Source: Sphingomonadales bacterium 63-6 (GTDB lineage: Bacteria > Pseudomonadota > Alphaproteobacteria > Sphingomonadales > Sphingomonadaceae). From it: a DNA stretch of 47,697 bases. The stretch covers positions 1 through 47,697 of the forward strand of contig MKUB01000145.1 in NCBI GenBank assembly GCA_001898545.1, read 5' to 3'. The notes below the pieces were generated by a model. The model was not told the origin of the DNA. It worked only from the letters and a program-made list of their open reading frames with translations, and searched no databases. The position numbers and the translations under genes were made by a program. Every line of letters starts with the position of its first letter. Position 1 is the stretch's first letter. Shown in pieces: positions 25,301-33,523 of this stretch.

Positions 25301-25570
25301 GCGATGGAACGGGTGCGGCCGGTCTTGATGACGGCGCTGGTCGCAAGCCTCGGCTTCGTTCCGATGGCGCTCGCCACGGGCACCGGCGCAGAGGTCCAGC
25401 GACCGCTGGCAACCGTCGTGATCGGCGGCTTGATAACCTCGACCATCCTGACCCTGCTCGTGCTGCCGGCGACCTGCGCCCTGTCGCTCCGTTTCCGGCG
25501 CGGGCGCTGGCTGAGCGCAAGGAAAGACGATCCCGATGAGCCGGGGGCATCGCCCGCTGCGGCTTCGTGA
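22313..25570 (+). CDS. HME-type RND heavy-metal efflux pump (CzcA/CnrA family)
   Basis: 1085 residues, the full family length, with twelve hydrophobic segments and two large periplasmic loops. The TM4 motif DFGLIVDGAVIVVEN (about 426-440) with Asp426, Asp432 and Glu439 is the proton-relay signature of divalent-cation HME pumps (Co, Zn, Cd, Ni), and differs from the Cu/Ag CusA type. KLPIDAVPDVTNRQVQINT at the N-terminus is also typical. It takes metal from the periplasm or cytoplasm and expels it through the CBA complex. The neighbouring NreB and HupE-like genes favour Ni/Co, but the exact ion cannot be fixed from this motif. A 90-base gap follows. Confidence 0.94.
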   Translation: MIARILNLSVRGRWFVCMLTLLVIGIGGWQITKLPIDAVPDVTNRQVQINTFVPSLGPIDMEKQVTFPVETALSGIPGLELTRSLTRNGFSQVTAVFGDSTDIYFARQQVTERLAQAKDSLPASAQPNLAPLTTGLGEIFMYSVSFAHPDGKGVKSVAGKPGWQPDGSYLTPEGELLTTELAKAAYLRTVQDWIIRPQMRGVEGVAGVDSNGGYVKQYMVQPNLSALASYGLSITELADALERSNLSAGSNYVRRAGESFLVRADARLKSISDIEDAIVATRGGVSVKVRDVGQVVIGGAVRTGSGSRMGSEAVISTILMLTGENSRIVADRVAGKLTEINRSLPPDVEAGPVYNRSKLVNATIGTVEKNLVEGALLVIAVLFVLLGNIRAALITAAVIPITMLMTATGMNALGVSGNLMSLGALDFGLIVDGAVIVVENTLRRMSERQEHEGRLLTVRERLGEVIEAAQEVVKPTVYGQLIIFLVFVPLLTFQGVEGKTFTPMATTLMVALASAFVLTLTFVPAMVAIFVNGKIKETEVKPIRKFKERYAPLLDKAITRPKPFLAGGVGLFFAAVLGFTFLGEEFMPQLDEKDITVTNFRIPSASIDQSTKMQLQIENALKSLPEVDLVFSKNGNADLGTDPMPPNASDTYVIPKPESEWPDGVNSKEDILKRIEEKMKPLIGNRTEIQQPIEMRFNELIAGVRSDVAVKLYGDDLDTMSEEARRIARVLRSIPGSADVQAEQTSGAPTFDIQVDRQAAGRYGLSVEEVANTVAAALSGREAGLVFEGDRRFSVVVRLPDAQRDDIETLGSVPVMLPAADGAIARSIPLREVARFSYTEGINQISRENGKRMVVIQSNVRGRDLGGFVSEAQAKIGKMELPSGMYTEWGGTFESLQSARLRLMIVVPVCFALIFGLLYLALGGAVPAGIVFSAVPMALAGGVFALLLRGIPFSITAAVGFIALSGVAVLNGLVMMSAIRKRRSEGSSDLEAIREGAMERVRPVLMTALVASLGFVPMALATGTGAEVQRPLATVVIGGLITSTILTLLVLPATCALSLRFRRGRWLSARKDDPDEPGASPAAAS

Positions 25571-25660
25571 GGAGATGTAACGCCGATGTTTACCGTAAAT
25601 AACTCAATTCCCACCCGCCTTGCTGCGACAAGCGGGCAACATCGAAGAGAGGATATCGCA

Positions 25661-26125
25661 ATGAAAAGCAAACTCGCGGTATTGGGGCTCGGTGCGGCGC
25701 TACTTGCGTCGTGCAGCCAGCAGCCGGATGTCTCGATGAAGGACTTCATGGCGAAGCAGGTCCAGCCGACCGCAAAGACCTATTGGGACACGGTCCAGTA
25801 TGTAAGCGACGAGACCGGCGATCACGAGATCGTGCCCAAGACCGATGCGGATTGGGAGAAGGCGCGCAAGGCCGCCGAAGACCTCGGCAAGTTCGGCGAG
25901 TTGCTGCAGACCGACGCCTATTCGAAAGGCCGCAACCCGGACTGGAAGACCTTCGCGGAAGGCCTGGTCGACATCTCGAAGCAGGCCGAACAGGCCGCCA
26001 AGGACAAGAGCGTCGACAAGGTCTTCGAGGTCGGCGGCACGATATATAGCGTGTGCAGCGCCTGCCATACGATCTACCCGCCGCCGGTCCCCGCCGCAAC
26101 GGCATCGAGCGGGGAGCCGACGTGA
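25661..26125 (+). CDS. c-type cytochrome lipoprotein
   Basis: 154 residues, start at 25661 supported by GAGAGG upstream. The signal sequence ends in a lipobox (ALLASC, lipid Cys18). A single heme c site, CSACH (Cys132, Cys135, His136), is near the C-terminus, as in cytochrome c' and related four-helix cytochromes; the preceding part is helical and charged. It is therefore a small, membrane-tethered periplasmic heme protein. Its stop overlaps the start of the HupE-type gene (TGATG). A cytochrome within a metal-efflux operon is unexpected, and its role (metal redox, oxidative stress or sensing) is unknown. Confidence 0.85.
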   Translation: MKSKLAVLGLGAALLASCSQQPDVSMKDFMAKQVQPTAKTYWDTVQYVSDETGDHEIVPKTDADWEKARKAAEDLGKFGELLQTDAYSKGRNPDWKTFAEGLVDISKQAEQAAKDKSVDKVFEVGGTIYSVCSACHTIYPPPVPAATASSGEPT

Positions 26126-26814
26126 TGCAACTTACCGCGCGCGCCAAAAACGCTCTACTAGCCTTCTCTATGTTGTTCTGGTCATGCGCCGTCTGGGCGC
26201 ATGACGTGGCCGAAGGCGACAAGGCTTTCGTTCAGAGCATCGACGGCCCCGCCTTCATCCCGTTTCTGTATCTCGGGGCGAAGCACATGGTCACCGGCTA
26301 CGACCATATCCTCTTCCTGATCGGGGTGGTGTTCTTCCTCTACCGACTGAAAGACGTGGTGCTTTACGTCTCGATGTTCACCATCGGCCATTCGACCACG
26401 CTGTTGCTCGGGACCTATTTCGGCTGGGGGGCCAATTCCTACATCGTCGATGCGATCATCGGCCTGTCGGTGGTCTACAAAGGCTTTGAAAATATCGGCG
26501 GGTTCAAGAAACTCGGCATCACGATTAACACCAAGCTCGCGGTGCTGGTGTTCGGCCTGTGCCACGGCATGGGTCTCGCGACGAAACTCCAGGCGCTCTC
26601 AATGTCGAAGAACGGCCTCCTCGGAAACCTCATCGGCTTTAACATCGGGGTGGAAGTCGGCCAGGTGATCGTCCTGTTCCTAGTGGTCTCACTGCTCAAT
26701 CTGTGGCGCGGCACTTCCAGCTTCCGCCGTGGTGCCTTCTCGGCCAACATCGTTCTCATCATCGCCGGTCTGCTTCTCACCGGCTATCAGCTTGAGAGGT
26801 ATTTTGCGTCATGA
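26125..26814 (+). CDS. HupE/UreJ-type membrane permease
   Basis: 229 residues from ATG 26125, coupled to the preceding stop. A short signal peptide (ends AVWAHD) is followed by about six membrane segments. The His-containing motifs match the HupE/UreJ group: GAKHMVTGYDHILFLIGVVFF, YVSMFTIGHSTTLLLG and LVFGLCHGMGLATKL. HupE-type proteins are known or proposed Ni/Co permeases serving hydrogenase or urease; here no hydrogenase or urease is visible and the gene sits in an efflux operon, so it may move metal in either direction. The stop overlaps the next start by ATGA. Confidence 0.85.
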   Translation: MQLTARAKNALLAFSMLFWSCAVWAHDVAEGDKAFVQSIDGPAFIPFLYLGAKHMVTGYDHILFLIGVVFFLYRLKDVVLYVSMFTIGHSTTLLLGTYFGWGANSYIVDAIIGLSVVYKGFENIGGFKKLGITINTKLAVLVFGLCHGMGLATKLQALSMSKNGLLGNLIGFNIGVEVGQVIVLFLVVSLLNLWRGTSSFRRGAFSANIVLIIAGLLLTGYQLERYFAS

Positions 26815-27434
26815 CCGAGGCCATCGAACAAATTGACTATCCGCGCCCGTCGAAGCGCGCGGTCATCACTGGCGCACTCGTAGCGCTGGTCGGGGCCGCA
26901 TTGCTGACCGTGTTCGCCGTGCTACCAGCCGAATACGGGATCGACCCCACCGGCTTTGGCAATGCTACAAGGCTGACCGAGATCGCCCACCCGGCGAATA
27001 AATACCTCGCCCGCGGACTCAAACGCACCGGCGTGTTCACCCGCAGCGACCCCGAGCCAGCACCGGAACCGGGCGCGAAGGACCACTGGACCTTTGAACT
27101 CGGACCGTTCGAGGGGATCGAGCTGAAATACGTGCTCGAACAGGGCAAGCCGATCACCTTCTCTTGGTCGGCCACCGGTCCGCTTGATTACGACATGCAC
27201 GCCCATCCGTTCGACGGCGGGACCGAACTGACCGAAAGCTATGCGATTGAGCAGGCGAACCATCTCAGTGGCCGCTACGTCGCGGCCTTCACCGGGATCC
27301 ACGGCTGGTATTGGCAGAACCGTTCGCTCAACCGGGTGACGCTGACGCTGGACGCCTCGGGCAAGATGACTGGCTCCAAGCTGTTCGGACCTTTCGGAGA
27401 GCAGGATCGTGCGCTGACCCCGCCCGCCGAGTGA
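26811..27434 (+). CDS. Membrane-anchored protein of unknown function at end of metal operon
   Basis: 207 residues. One N-terminal membrane segment (AVITGALVALVGAALLTVFAV, about 17-37) leaves a periplasmic domain. Residues ~95-195 have a beta-sandwich look (ELKYVLEQGKPITFSW, LDYDMHAHPFDG, GRYVAAFTGIHGWYWQNR, NRVTLTLDASG), faintly like GOLD or emp24-type domains. It contains several His and Met residues but no clear cluster. The start overlaps the HupE-type stop by four bases, so both are made together. I do not recognise a named family; by context it is an accessory of Ni/Co handling. Confidence 0.78.
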   Translation: MTEAIEQIDYPRPSKRAVITGALVALVGAALLTVFAVLPAEYGIDPTGFGNATRLTEIAHPANKYLARGLKRTGVFTRSDPEPAPEPGAKDHWTFELGPFEGIELKYVLEQGKPITFSWSATGPLDYDMHAHPFDGGTELTESYAIEQANHLSGRYVAAFTGIHGWYWQNRSLNRVTLTLDASGKMTGSKLFGPFGEQDRALTPPAE

Positions 27435-27449
27435 GCCTTCGACGCGCGT

Positions 27450-28163
27450 CTATGCCGTTGCGGCGGCGTAGCGCGCGTTAACGACCTCCCAGTCGATGTT
27501 GAGCATGAAGGCGTCGACATATTTTGCCGCAGCCGCGCCGTAGTCCATGTGGAAGGCGTGTTCATACATATCGAGCACCAGCAAGGGTGCGCCGGTCACA
27601 GCGCCATGCATGTGATCCCACGCCCAATAATTGTGCAGCGACTTCGTATGACGATTGTAGCTCAGCACACACCAGCCCGAGCCTCCGGCAAGAGCCATCG
27701 CCGTGCGGCGGAACTCTGCCTCCCATGCGCCGATGTCGCCAAAGGCGGAGCCCAGAGCCGCCGATATACTTCCACCCGGTTTACCGTTTCCGCCGAGCTG
27801 CTCGAAATAGTAGTCATGCAGCACCACGGACCCGGTGCGGTGCAGTTCCTCGCGCTTGAGCCCGCTGTAGGCCGCAGGCGGATAATCCTTGTCGGCCATC
27901 GCTGCCGCCAGCCGGCTTTCGATTATGTTCAGCGCCTTAATCGCGCCTTGGTAGTTGTTGTCCCAATGCGAGCGGACCAGCTTCTCGGAAAGGCCGGTCA
28001 GCTTGGCGGGATCGAAGCGCAGCGGCGTCGGTTGGTGATTGCCCGCAAAGGCCGGAACGGGTGTGGGCGGCGGCGCCGCGGCGCTGGCGGTTCCTGCTAG
28101 TGCGAGACCGGCCGCACCAAGTCCGGCCGCACCGATGGCATCGCGTCGTGTCAAATCGCTCAT
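27450..28163 (-). CDS. chrC: Fe/Mn superoxide dismutase, Tat-exported (ChrC-like)
   Basis: 237 residues from ATG 28163 with an ideal AAGGAG site. The N-terminus has a twin-arginine motif ([13 protein letters not shown]) and a hydrophobic stretch ending ASAAA, so the protein probably folds with its metal before export to the periplasm. The dismutase domain starts near residue 47; its metal ligands fit His66 ([11 protein letters not shown]), His116 ([11 protein letters not shown]), Asp198 and His202 ([12 protein letters not shown]). It is the last gene of the rhodanese-ChrB, porin, dismutase operon. ChrC proteins of chromate operons are dismutases of this kind, counteracting radicals formed during Cr(VI) reduction. 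The link to chromate is from context. Confidence 0.87.
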   Translation of the reverse strand: MSDLTRRDAIGAAGLGAAGLALAGTASAAAPPPTPVPAFAGNHQPTPLRFDPAKLTGLSEKLVRSHWDNNYQGAIKALNIIESRLAAAMADKDYPPAAYSGLKREELHRTGSVVLHDYYFEQLGGNGKPGGSISAALGSAFGDIGAWEAEFRRTAMALAGGSGWCVLSYNRHTKSLHNYWAWDHMHGAVTGAPLLVLDMYEHAFHMDYGAAAAKYVDAFMLNIDWEVVNARYAAATA

Positions 28164-28218
28164 GTCATTCTCCTTGCCAAACTGGATACTCAGCCCTCCT
28201 ACGCCTGCGGTATGACGG

Positions 28219-29589
28219 TTAGAACGTCGCCATAATCGAGGTCGCGAGATAATGCGTGTCGCCTGTCGCGGGAGCATTGGGCGCCGTCTTCAGGAAGCGT
28301 CCCTTGCCCAGCCACAGGGCATTCACTTCTGCGCGCAAAAAGCTTGGCACCAACCAGTAACGCACCCGCGCCTCCAGTTGATGGCCTGCGAAACTCCCCG
28401 ACGTGCCGGCTGCATTTTGGACGCCGGTGGTTGAAAAGCTATCGCTTCTCTCGGCCAGCCACATCGCACGATATACCGCAAACGCATCCCACCGGGGGTT
28501 CGGCGCGATTTCGGCACGGATGGCCGGTGTGCTGATATTGGCCCGGCCGACAGCATTGTAGAGACCCGCCGGCGCGAGTTCCGCACGGCGCATTCCGAAC
28601 AGTGTGTCGAACCGACTGTATTTGCCACCGGGCTCATCGCCACTGGCACGGTCGTATTCGACCGAAAGCCGCAGCTTCGCCTTGCCTGGAAAGGTGTAGC
28701 CCGCGTCGGCGTGCACGAACGATGCACCGACATCGAGTACCGCCGCATCTGGTACGGTGCTGGCTCGAATAGTGCCAGTCTGATATATACCTTCTATCTC
28801 GAAATCGAACCTGCCTGTTTTGGGATCACGGATCAGGCGGGCACTGAAGTTGTCGAGGTTGCGATTGCGCGTCGCGGCGTCCACGCGATCGCGTTCGAAT
28901 AACCCGAAATAGCCGAGCTCTGCAGTCGCTCCGAACATGGTGTTCGGCCGCGCAATCAGTCCACCCCAAAGCTGAAGGTCAAAACTCTCGCGGTCCCAGC
29001 GAGCATCGTTGTCCCGGAGTGATGGCAAATCGTTCGGCAAACGCACCTGCGGTAGCATGTAGATTGCAGTCGCATTGATGCCACTCCCCGCCTTCAAATC
29101 CACCCTCAAGCCCGTGTAGCCGTTGGTGGTATTGCGATAGTCGTCCGCCGCCACTAGCCGGCGCGAGCCGAGATTGACCGTCATCCGGCCTAACTGAACG
29201 CCAAGCTTGCTGCCCTTGCCGAACGGCTCGCCAAATTCGGCGCCGACATAGGCTTGTACGAGTTCGACCGCATTGACGTCAGTCGTGCTGAGCACGGTGC
29301 CTGGCTTCGAAAGCCATGATCGGCTGTCATAGAGTTCGGCGCCGATGCGGACGGCGCCAGGATCGTATTCTGCGAACAGGGTTGAGCGCAGCGCCAGCAT
29401 CTCCTCCTCACTCCTGAATCCAGCGCGAGACTGTCCATCGAGCGTTTCGTAGCGCAGACGCATGCTGCCCGAGAGCTTGAAATCGTCGGGAGCGCCGATA
29501 GTGGATTGAAGGGTAGGCGTTTCAGCAAGTGCGGAGGCGGGGATTACGCCAACCAGAAGCGCAATTATGGAGGTGCAGAGCTTCATCAT
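28219..29589 (-). CDS. Alginate-export-type outer-membrane beta-barrel porin
   Basis: 456 residues with a signal peptide ([20 protein letters not shown]) and many amphipathic beta strands separated by charged loops, ending in ATSIMATF with a terminal Phe. The pattern ([58 protein letters not shown]) is that of the AlgE/alginate export family porins. Its start overlaps the ChrB-type stop (CGATGATG), so both are cotranslated. In this setting it may let an anion such as chromate, sulfate or phosphate pass, rather than alginate; no alginate genes are present. Confidence 0.85.
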   Translation of the reverse strand: MMKLCTSIIALLVGVIPASALAETPTLQSTIGAPDDFKLSGSMRLRYETLDGQSRAGFRSEEEMLALRSTLFAEYDPGAVRIGAELYDSRSWLSKPGTVLSTTDVNAVELVQAYVGAEFGEPFGKGSKLGVQLGRMTVNLGSRRLVAADDYRNTTNGYTGLRVDLKAGSGINATAIYMLPQVRLPNDLPSLRDNDARWDRESFDLQLWGGLIARPNTMFGATAELGYFGLFERDRVDAATRNRNLDNFSARLIRDPKTGRFDFEIEGIYQTGTIRASTVPDAAVLDVGASFVHADAGYTFPGKAKLRLSVEYDRASGDEPGGKYSRFDTLFGMRRAELAPAGLYNAVGRANISTPAIRAEIAPNPRWDAFAVYRAMWLAERSDSFSTTGVQNAAGTSGSFAGHQLEARVRYWLVPSFLRAEVNALWLGKGRFLKTAPNAPATGDTHYLATSIMATF

Positions 29590-30413
29590 CGGCTGCCCTT
29601 TTTCGGTTGGTGCGACACCCAGTCATGGGTTTCGTCCACCGCGTCCCGGCACCAGCGGAACAAGGCATCATAGATGCTCAGGCCGGCCTCAAGCTGTTGT
29701 AGATCGTTTGCGTATACACGCGAAAGGCCGAGCGACACTGCCAGTAGTCCCGCCGCTTGCGGAGCGAGATCGAGTCGTCCCGTGTCTGCCCCGCGCACGA
29801 TCACGGCAAGGCGGGCGAGCGCCTCGTTGTCAGCAAGGCCGAACTCATCGACCATGGTGTCGAAAGTACAGGTCTCGCCGCGGTGGCTCCAGAATACGCC
29901 GTCTACATCGAAGGGCGCCGCTCCAAACCGCTCTGCGACTGCTGGGATTTCGGTGGGGGATACGAACAGAAAAACCGCATCGGGATCGACAAAACGGCGG
30001 ATGAGCCACGGGCACGCTACGCGATCGACTTTCGGACGCATGCGGGTAACCCAAAGCGATGGGGCGTCCGATTTCGGCCGAGGAACCTTGCTGAAATCAA
30101 TGCGCGATAAGCCCTGAGCCTCCCAAGCCTTGAACCCGCCTTCGAGCGTCCGGGCATCAACGCCATGATGGCGCAACAACGACGCAGCACCGGGACTGTC
30201 CGTCTTCCCATCCGTACAAACGATAATCGCTTCACGATCAGCAAATCCCGGACCCCATTCGGAGAGGTTTCCGACATCACGTAGGGTCGCCGCAGGCAAG
30301 GAATAACCGGAAATGCTCCGCTCGTCCGCCGTGCGAATGTCGATTACGCGCGGACTATGCGCGGTGCCTATCAACCGAGCCAGTTTGTCAGGTGCAATGG
30401 TGTTCAACGGCAT
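29586..30413 (-). CDS. chrB: Rhodanese-ChrB fusion (sulfurtransferase/chromate resistance protein)
   Basis: 275 residues in two parts. Residues ~1-110 form a rhodanese domain (RVIDIRTADERSISGYSLPAA, active-loop Cys66 in IIVCTDGKTD, LEGGFKAWEAQG). Residues ~118-270 form the ChrB C-terminal domain (LWVTRMRPKVDRVACPWLIRRFVDPDAVFLF, GETCTFDTMVDEFGL, IVRGADTG). Classical ChrB has a different N-terminal part and acts as a chromate-sensing regulator; here that part is replaced by a sulfurtransferase, so this is probably an enzyme or redox sensor rather than a DNA-binding repressor. It heads the minus-strand operon with porin and dismutase genes, 249 bases from the resolvase stop. Confidence 0.88.
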   Translation of the reverse strand: MPLNTIAPDKLARLIGTAHSPRVIDIRTADERSISGYSLPAATLRDVGNLSEWGPGFADREAIIVCTDGKTDSPGAASLLRHHGVDARTLEGGFKAWEAQGLSRIDFSKVPRPKSDAPSLWVTRMRPKVDRVACPWLIRRFVDPDAVFLFVSPTEIPAVAERFGAAPFDVDGVFWSHRGETCTFDTMVDEFGLADNEALARLAVIVRGADTGRLDLAPQAAGLLAVSLGLSRVYANDLQQLEAGLSIYDALFRWCRDAVDETHDWVSHQPKKGSR

Positions 30414-30461
30414 GCTGCGTCCATCCTTGGTCTGGGACGCGATACTTTAGCATGTCGCCTC

Positions 30462-30482
30462 ATGGGGTGATCGCGACCCCAT
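30462..30482. promoter_or_regulatory. Inverted repeat upstream of chrB-type operon
   Basis: ATGGGGT, seven bases and ACCCCAT form a perfect 7-bp inverted repeat 49 bases upstream of the rhodanese-ChrB start. It may be an operator or a terminator for the resolvase side. The remaining part of 30414-30662 shows no gene and no recognisable transposon end. Confidence 0.35.
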
Positions 30483-30662
30483 CACTGTCGCCTAGTTTCG
30501 GACTGCGGGTGCTGTCAACAGTAGTCTCGCCGGGCTGGCTTTCACCTACTCTCAATGCGAACGTGATGCTTCTCACTGGTCAGAGCATTTTCAGGAGTTA
30601 GGTCCGTTCTCGTGTTGAAAAGCTGAACGACGCTTCGCCAAAGGCGCGCCTTAAGGACGCCA

Positions 30663-31238
30663 TTACGGTCGACGTTCTGTACGTTGGATTGCGGAGCGAC
30701 TGACGCCGAACTCCTTCGCGAGGACACCAAGTGAAGCACCACCTTGGCGTCGCTTGCGCACGACCTCTTGCTGCTCAGCCGTAAGGGCGCTGGGGCGGCC
30801 CAGCTTCCTTCCCTGGGCTTTTGCTCGCACCAGACCGGCTTGAGTCCGCTCGACAAGTAGGTCGCGCTCAAACTCAGCGACGGCTGCGATTACGGCCATG
30901 GTCATCTTACCCGCCGCGCTCGTCAGGTCCACGCCACCGAGCGCCAGGCAATGGACACGTACCTGCATCGCAGCAAGCCGCTCAACTGTGGCGCGTACGT
31001 CCATCGCATTGCGTCCCAACCTGTCGAGCTTGGTGACGACTAGAACGTCACCACCTTCCAACCGATCCAACAGCCTGCGAAAACCGTCTCGCTCCATGGC
31101 AGGCGTTGAGCCCGACACTGTTTCGGCAATCACTCGCCTCGGCTCGAGTTGAAAACCTGCACCTTGGATTTCTAGAACTTGGTTCTCATACGTTTGGTCA
31201 GCCGTGCTGACGCGGCAATAGGCAAATACTCGTGACAT
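30663..31238 (-). CDS. tnpR: Serine recombinase, Tn3-family resolvase (TnpR-like)
   Basis: 191 residues. The catalytic domain has the Ser11 motif FAYCRVSTADQ, the paired arginines in LVVTKLDRLGRN, and MAVIAAVAEFERDLLVERTQAGL with the long E-helix. The C-terminal helix-turn-helix (GGASLGVLAKEFGVSRSAIQRT) binds the res site. It would resolve cointegrates by site-specific recombination. A complete-looking res site lies directly upstream (31250-31354). No transposase gene is present within the window, so it is an orphan part of a transposon. In the chromate transposon TnOtChr the chr genes also neighbour a Tn3-type resolvase. Confidence 0.93.
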   Translation of the reverse strand: MSRVFAYCRVSTADQTYENQVLEIQGAGFQLEPRRVIAETVSGSTPAMERDGFRRLLDRLEGGDVLVVTKLDRLGRNAMDVRATVERLAAMQVRVHCLALGGVDLTSAAGKMTMAVIAAVAEFERDLLVERTQAGLVRAKAQGRKLGRPSALTAEQQEVVRKRRQGGASLGVLAKEFGVSRSAIQRTERRP

Positions 31239-31249
31239 GACACACCTAC

Positions 31250-31354
31250 TGTATCGAAAATGTGTGTCGAATTATGTATTGTATCGAAAATACGGTCAAG
31301 CTAATTTTCGATACGAGAGATTTCTCCGTATCGAAAACGCTCGTTTTCGACACT
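31250..31354. other. Three-subsite res recombination site
   Basis: Repeats of GTATCGAAAA and its complement are arranged as in Tn3-type res sites. Subsite III is near 31250-31272 (next to the resolvase start, weakest). Subsite II is at 31280-31315, TGTATCGAAAA and TTTTCGATACG enclosing a long spacer. Subsite I is at 31327-31354, GTATCGAAAA and TTTTCGACAC, about 28 bp, the likely crossover site. The lengths of subsites II (~35) and I (~28) fit the family. Strand exchange presumably occurs at the centre of subsite I. Confidence 0.85.
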
Positions 31355-31693
31355 GGGCGTGCCAAGCGGTCTCTTTCAGGCATTGCTTCGGGGTTAAGTG
31401 CCGACTGCTTCAAAGTCGAAAAACGACAGTCAAAACGCCCTCATCGCCATACGTTGGCTGTGGCCGCTTACTGCCGACGCCAGTCGCTGGACGCGCTGGC
31501 CGAAGCAGTCATACTTGTTGGAGCACTGACTGCTCTTAGGGACGATCCGGAAAGTCTCCTTTCAGGAGCGCGAATAGGATAGCGGACCTTCGAGACGTCG
31601 GACCTGCGCACCAGCTTTGCGCCGTCATTTCGGTCATTCGATCTAAGATGGCCGCTGCCAAAAAGCTGACATAAGTGAGACCCAATTTTTTGC
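31355..31693. other. Gene-free stretch beyond res site
   Basis: No convincing gene is seen. In a Tn3-type element the transposase would start here and run rightwards, but no such frame exists. A short GTCG-AAAAA-CGAC hairpin near 31417-31429 echoes the res repeats. Probably decayed transposon DNA. Confidence 0.45.
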
Positions 31694-33187
31694 TCACCTT
31701 GTCAGCCGTGAAGGTGCTTCAGCGACGAGGTCCATACCGTCCTCAAACGTACCCATGGCGTTGCTCAGGCTGCCTGGATAGCGATCGGCAAGAAATCCGC
31801 GCATCAGCGATTGCCGGTGAGCGGCTGACATCTTCTCCGAAACCACGGTGTCGATGGTCGCTCCTCGGCTGGCCGTCAGCAACCCCTCGAACTCGGCGAT
31901 CGAGCAGACACTGTAAGGATGACGCTCCAACAACGCCCGATCCAACCCGCGCTTCTCGAACTCCGTGTCCACCAATTTGTCGAGGTGCTTGTAGAAAAAC
32001 GGGCCGAAGCAAAACCACTCATGAAACGTGACGACGATCGGATGCACGGGGCGACCATCTGGCTTCCAATGGGGATATCCGCCAGCGAGAGCTTCGCTAA
32101 GCGTGGCGTAAAGCTGTCCTACATTTCCGGCGAGGCGCGCAATCGCGGCAATGAACGGCGGTTCGGGGGAGATTTCGGTTTGCGACGCGATGTCGAGGCG
32201 GCCCAGCTTGCACTCGACAAACAGCGACGCGCTTTTGTCGCTAACGATCCAGTCCACACTACGGCGTTCCGGTTTTCCCCAGCACGTCTCTTCGCGCAGA
32301 TCGAATACATCACCGCTGATCCGCTCTGCCACCCTGCCGACATAGTGTTCAAATGCTTTGCCAATGGCGCTTCCAAAGCGGCGATCCGCGCGGATGAGAT
32401 CAAAATAGAGACCATCGGTTAGCCGCTGGAGCAGGATCGGCGGAGCCGGACACATCAGGGAGCGCTGATTCCCAGCATGCAGCAACGGGAAAGCGCGAAG
32501 GGGATTGAAACTGTAGGCCCAGTTCACATCATAGCTTTGGCGCTCAACCGTTGCTGTTCGCAGATCATCGGATGAGCGGGAAATTCTGTCCGCGAGCGCC
32601 AATACGGGCGCGTGAATCGACTCCTCGGCCGCGGGAAGGAACTCGAACGCGAGTGTCGGACGTCGAAGCATCTCTTCGGCGAATAGGAGGATGAGCTGGA
32701 AAAGCTCGCTAGTCGACATCCCGAACTCTGCTTCGACCAGCGGCGCAACCAACGGGTGAGCGTAGAGCATGTGATAGCGTGCGAGCACACCGTTGGTCAG
32801 CGGTGACTGCCAAGGAAATTGCTGGAAGGCTATCCGCGACAGATGGAGGATTATATCGTCGGAGCGGGAACCATGCAGTCCCCATGATTTGCCATCGAGC
32901 CGATGGATCATAGCCATAGCATTGAACGCTGGCCCTGCAGTGTTCAGGGGTTTCCCGCCGCGCGGCTGCCCATTGAGGATAACTTCCCGCGCGAGCAACT
33001 CCACGAGATGGCCATGGAGGCCAGCTTTCAGGTTCGACTGGCCCAGTCTGAGCGCTTTATTTTTCAACTGTTCGGGCAACGGCTGCTCAAACTGCAGGTG
33101 CCTTGTGTAGTAATAGGTCGCACCGAGACCGCTCCAAAGATTGAAGCCTCGCAGAAAATTCCGGAGAGGCTTGTAATGAGCGTACAC
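31694..33187 (-). CDS. Unknown protein with PD-(D/E)XK nuclease motif
   Basis: 497 residues from GTG 33187, preceded by GGGGAGG. The first ~290 residues are of unknown fold, with no membrane segment. At about 280-330 there is a nuclease-like core: GSAIGKAFEHYVGRVAERI helix, then SVDWIVSDKSASLFVECKLG with Asp312, Glu325 and Lys327 as the catalytic triad. HEWFCFGPF and a C-terminal helical part follow. The composition suggests a restriction-like effector of large unknown type. It stands 336 bases from the next minus-strand gene, so it may have its own promoter. I do not recognise a named family; a defence role is inferred from motif and place. Confidence 0.72.
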   Translation of the reverse strand: MYAHYKPLRNFLRGFNLWSGLGATYYYTRHLQFEQPLPEQLKNKALRLGQSNLKAGLHGHLVELLAREVILNGQPRGGKPLNTAGPAFNAMAMIHRLDGKSWGLHGSRSDDIILHLSRIAFQQFPWQSPLTNGVLARYHMLYAHPLVAPLVEAEFGMSTSELFQLILLFAEEMLRRPTLAFEFLPAAEESIHAPVLALADRISRSSDDLRTATVERQSYDVNWAYSFNPLRAFPLLHAGNQRSLMCPAPPILLQRLTDGLYFDLIRADRRFGSAIGKAFEHYVGRVAERISGDVFDLREETCWGKPERRSVDWIVSDKSASLFVECKLGRLDIASQTEISPEPPFIAAIARLAGNVGQLYATLSEALAGGYPHWKPDGRPVHPIVVTFHEWFCFGPFFYKHLDKLVDTEFEKRGLDRALLERHPYSVCSIAEFEGLLTASRGATIDTVVSEKMSAAHRQSLMRGFLADRYPGSLSNAMGTFEDGMDLVAEAPSRLTR

Positions 33188-33523
33188 TAACTATGCCTCC
33201 CCACTGCCCGGAGTCATCCGCCCAAGAACTTGCGGTGCGATCCTCTTATGGGTCTCGAGGCTCGTCCGTCATCGACCTAGCATTACTGTGAAGAATAATT
33301 TCCACAATCTCGTCGGAAGCCGAATGGCAGCCCTCCGCCGGCGCCACACCAACCCCTGCCAGTTTGCAAACGGCCGCGGTGCAGGCGGTCGGCTATGCCG
33401 CCCTAACTTCGGACATTCGATGCGCCCAGCTGTTCACGGGAAAGCAGACATTCGCATTTAACCTGCCACAAAGGCCTTGGTCTGAGCCCGAAACTTCTAC
33501 CAGCTACGAGTTGAGCCTGTGGA
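33188..33523. other. Intergenic gap without recognised gene
   Basis: 336 bases between two minus-strand genes. No frame with credible codon use or ribosome site, no RNA gene and no clear terminator were found. It may hold the promoter of the gene at 31694-33187. Confidence 0.4.

Noticed and set aside
30462..30482. GGGG-starting inverted repeat considered as a Tn3 terminal repeat
   Set aside because: Only 7 bp pair, and no 38-bp partner is visible elsewhere in the window.
31262..31582. 106-codon plus-strand frame through the res site
   Set aside because: It is translated from recombination-site repeats, has no ribosome site and does not resemble a Tn3 transposase N-terminus.
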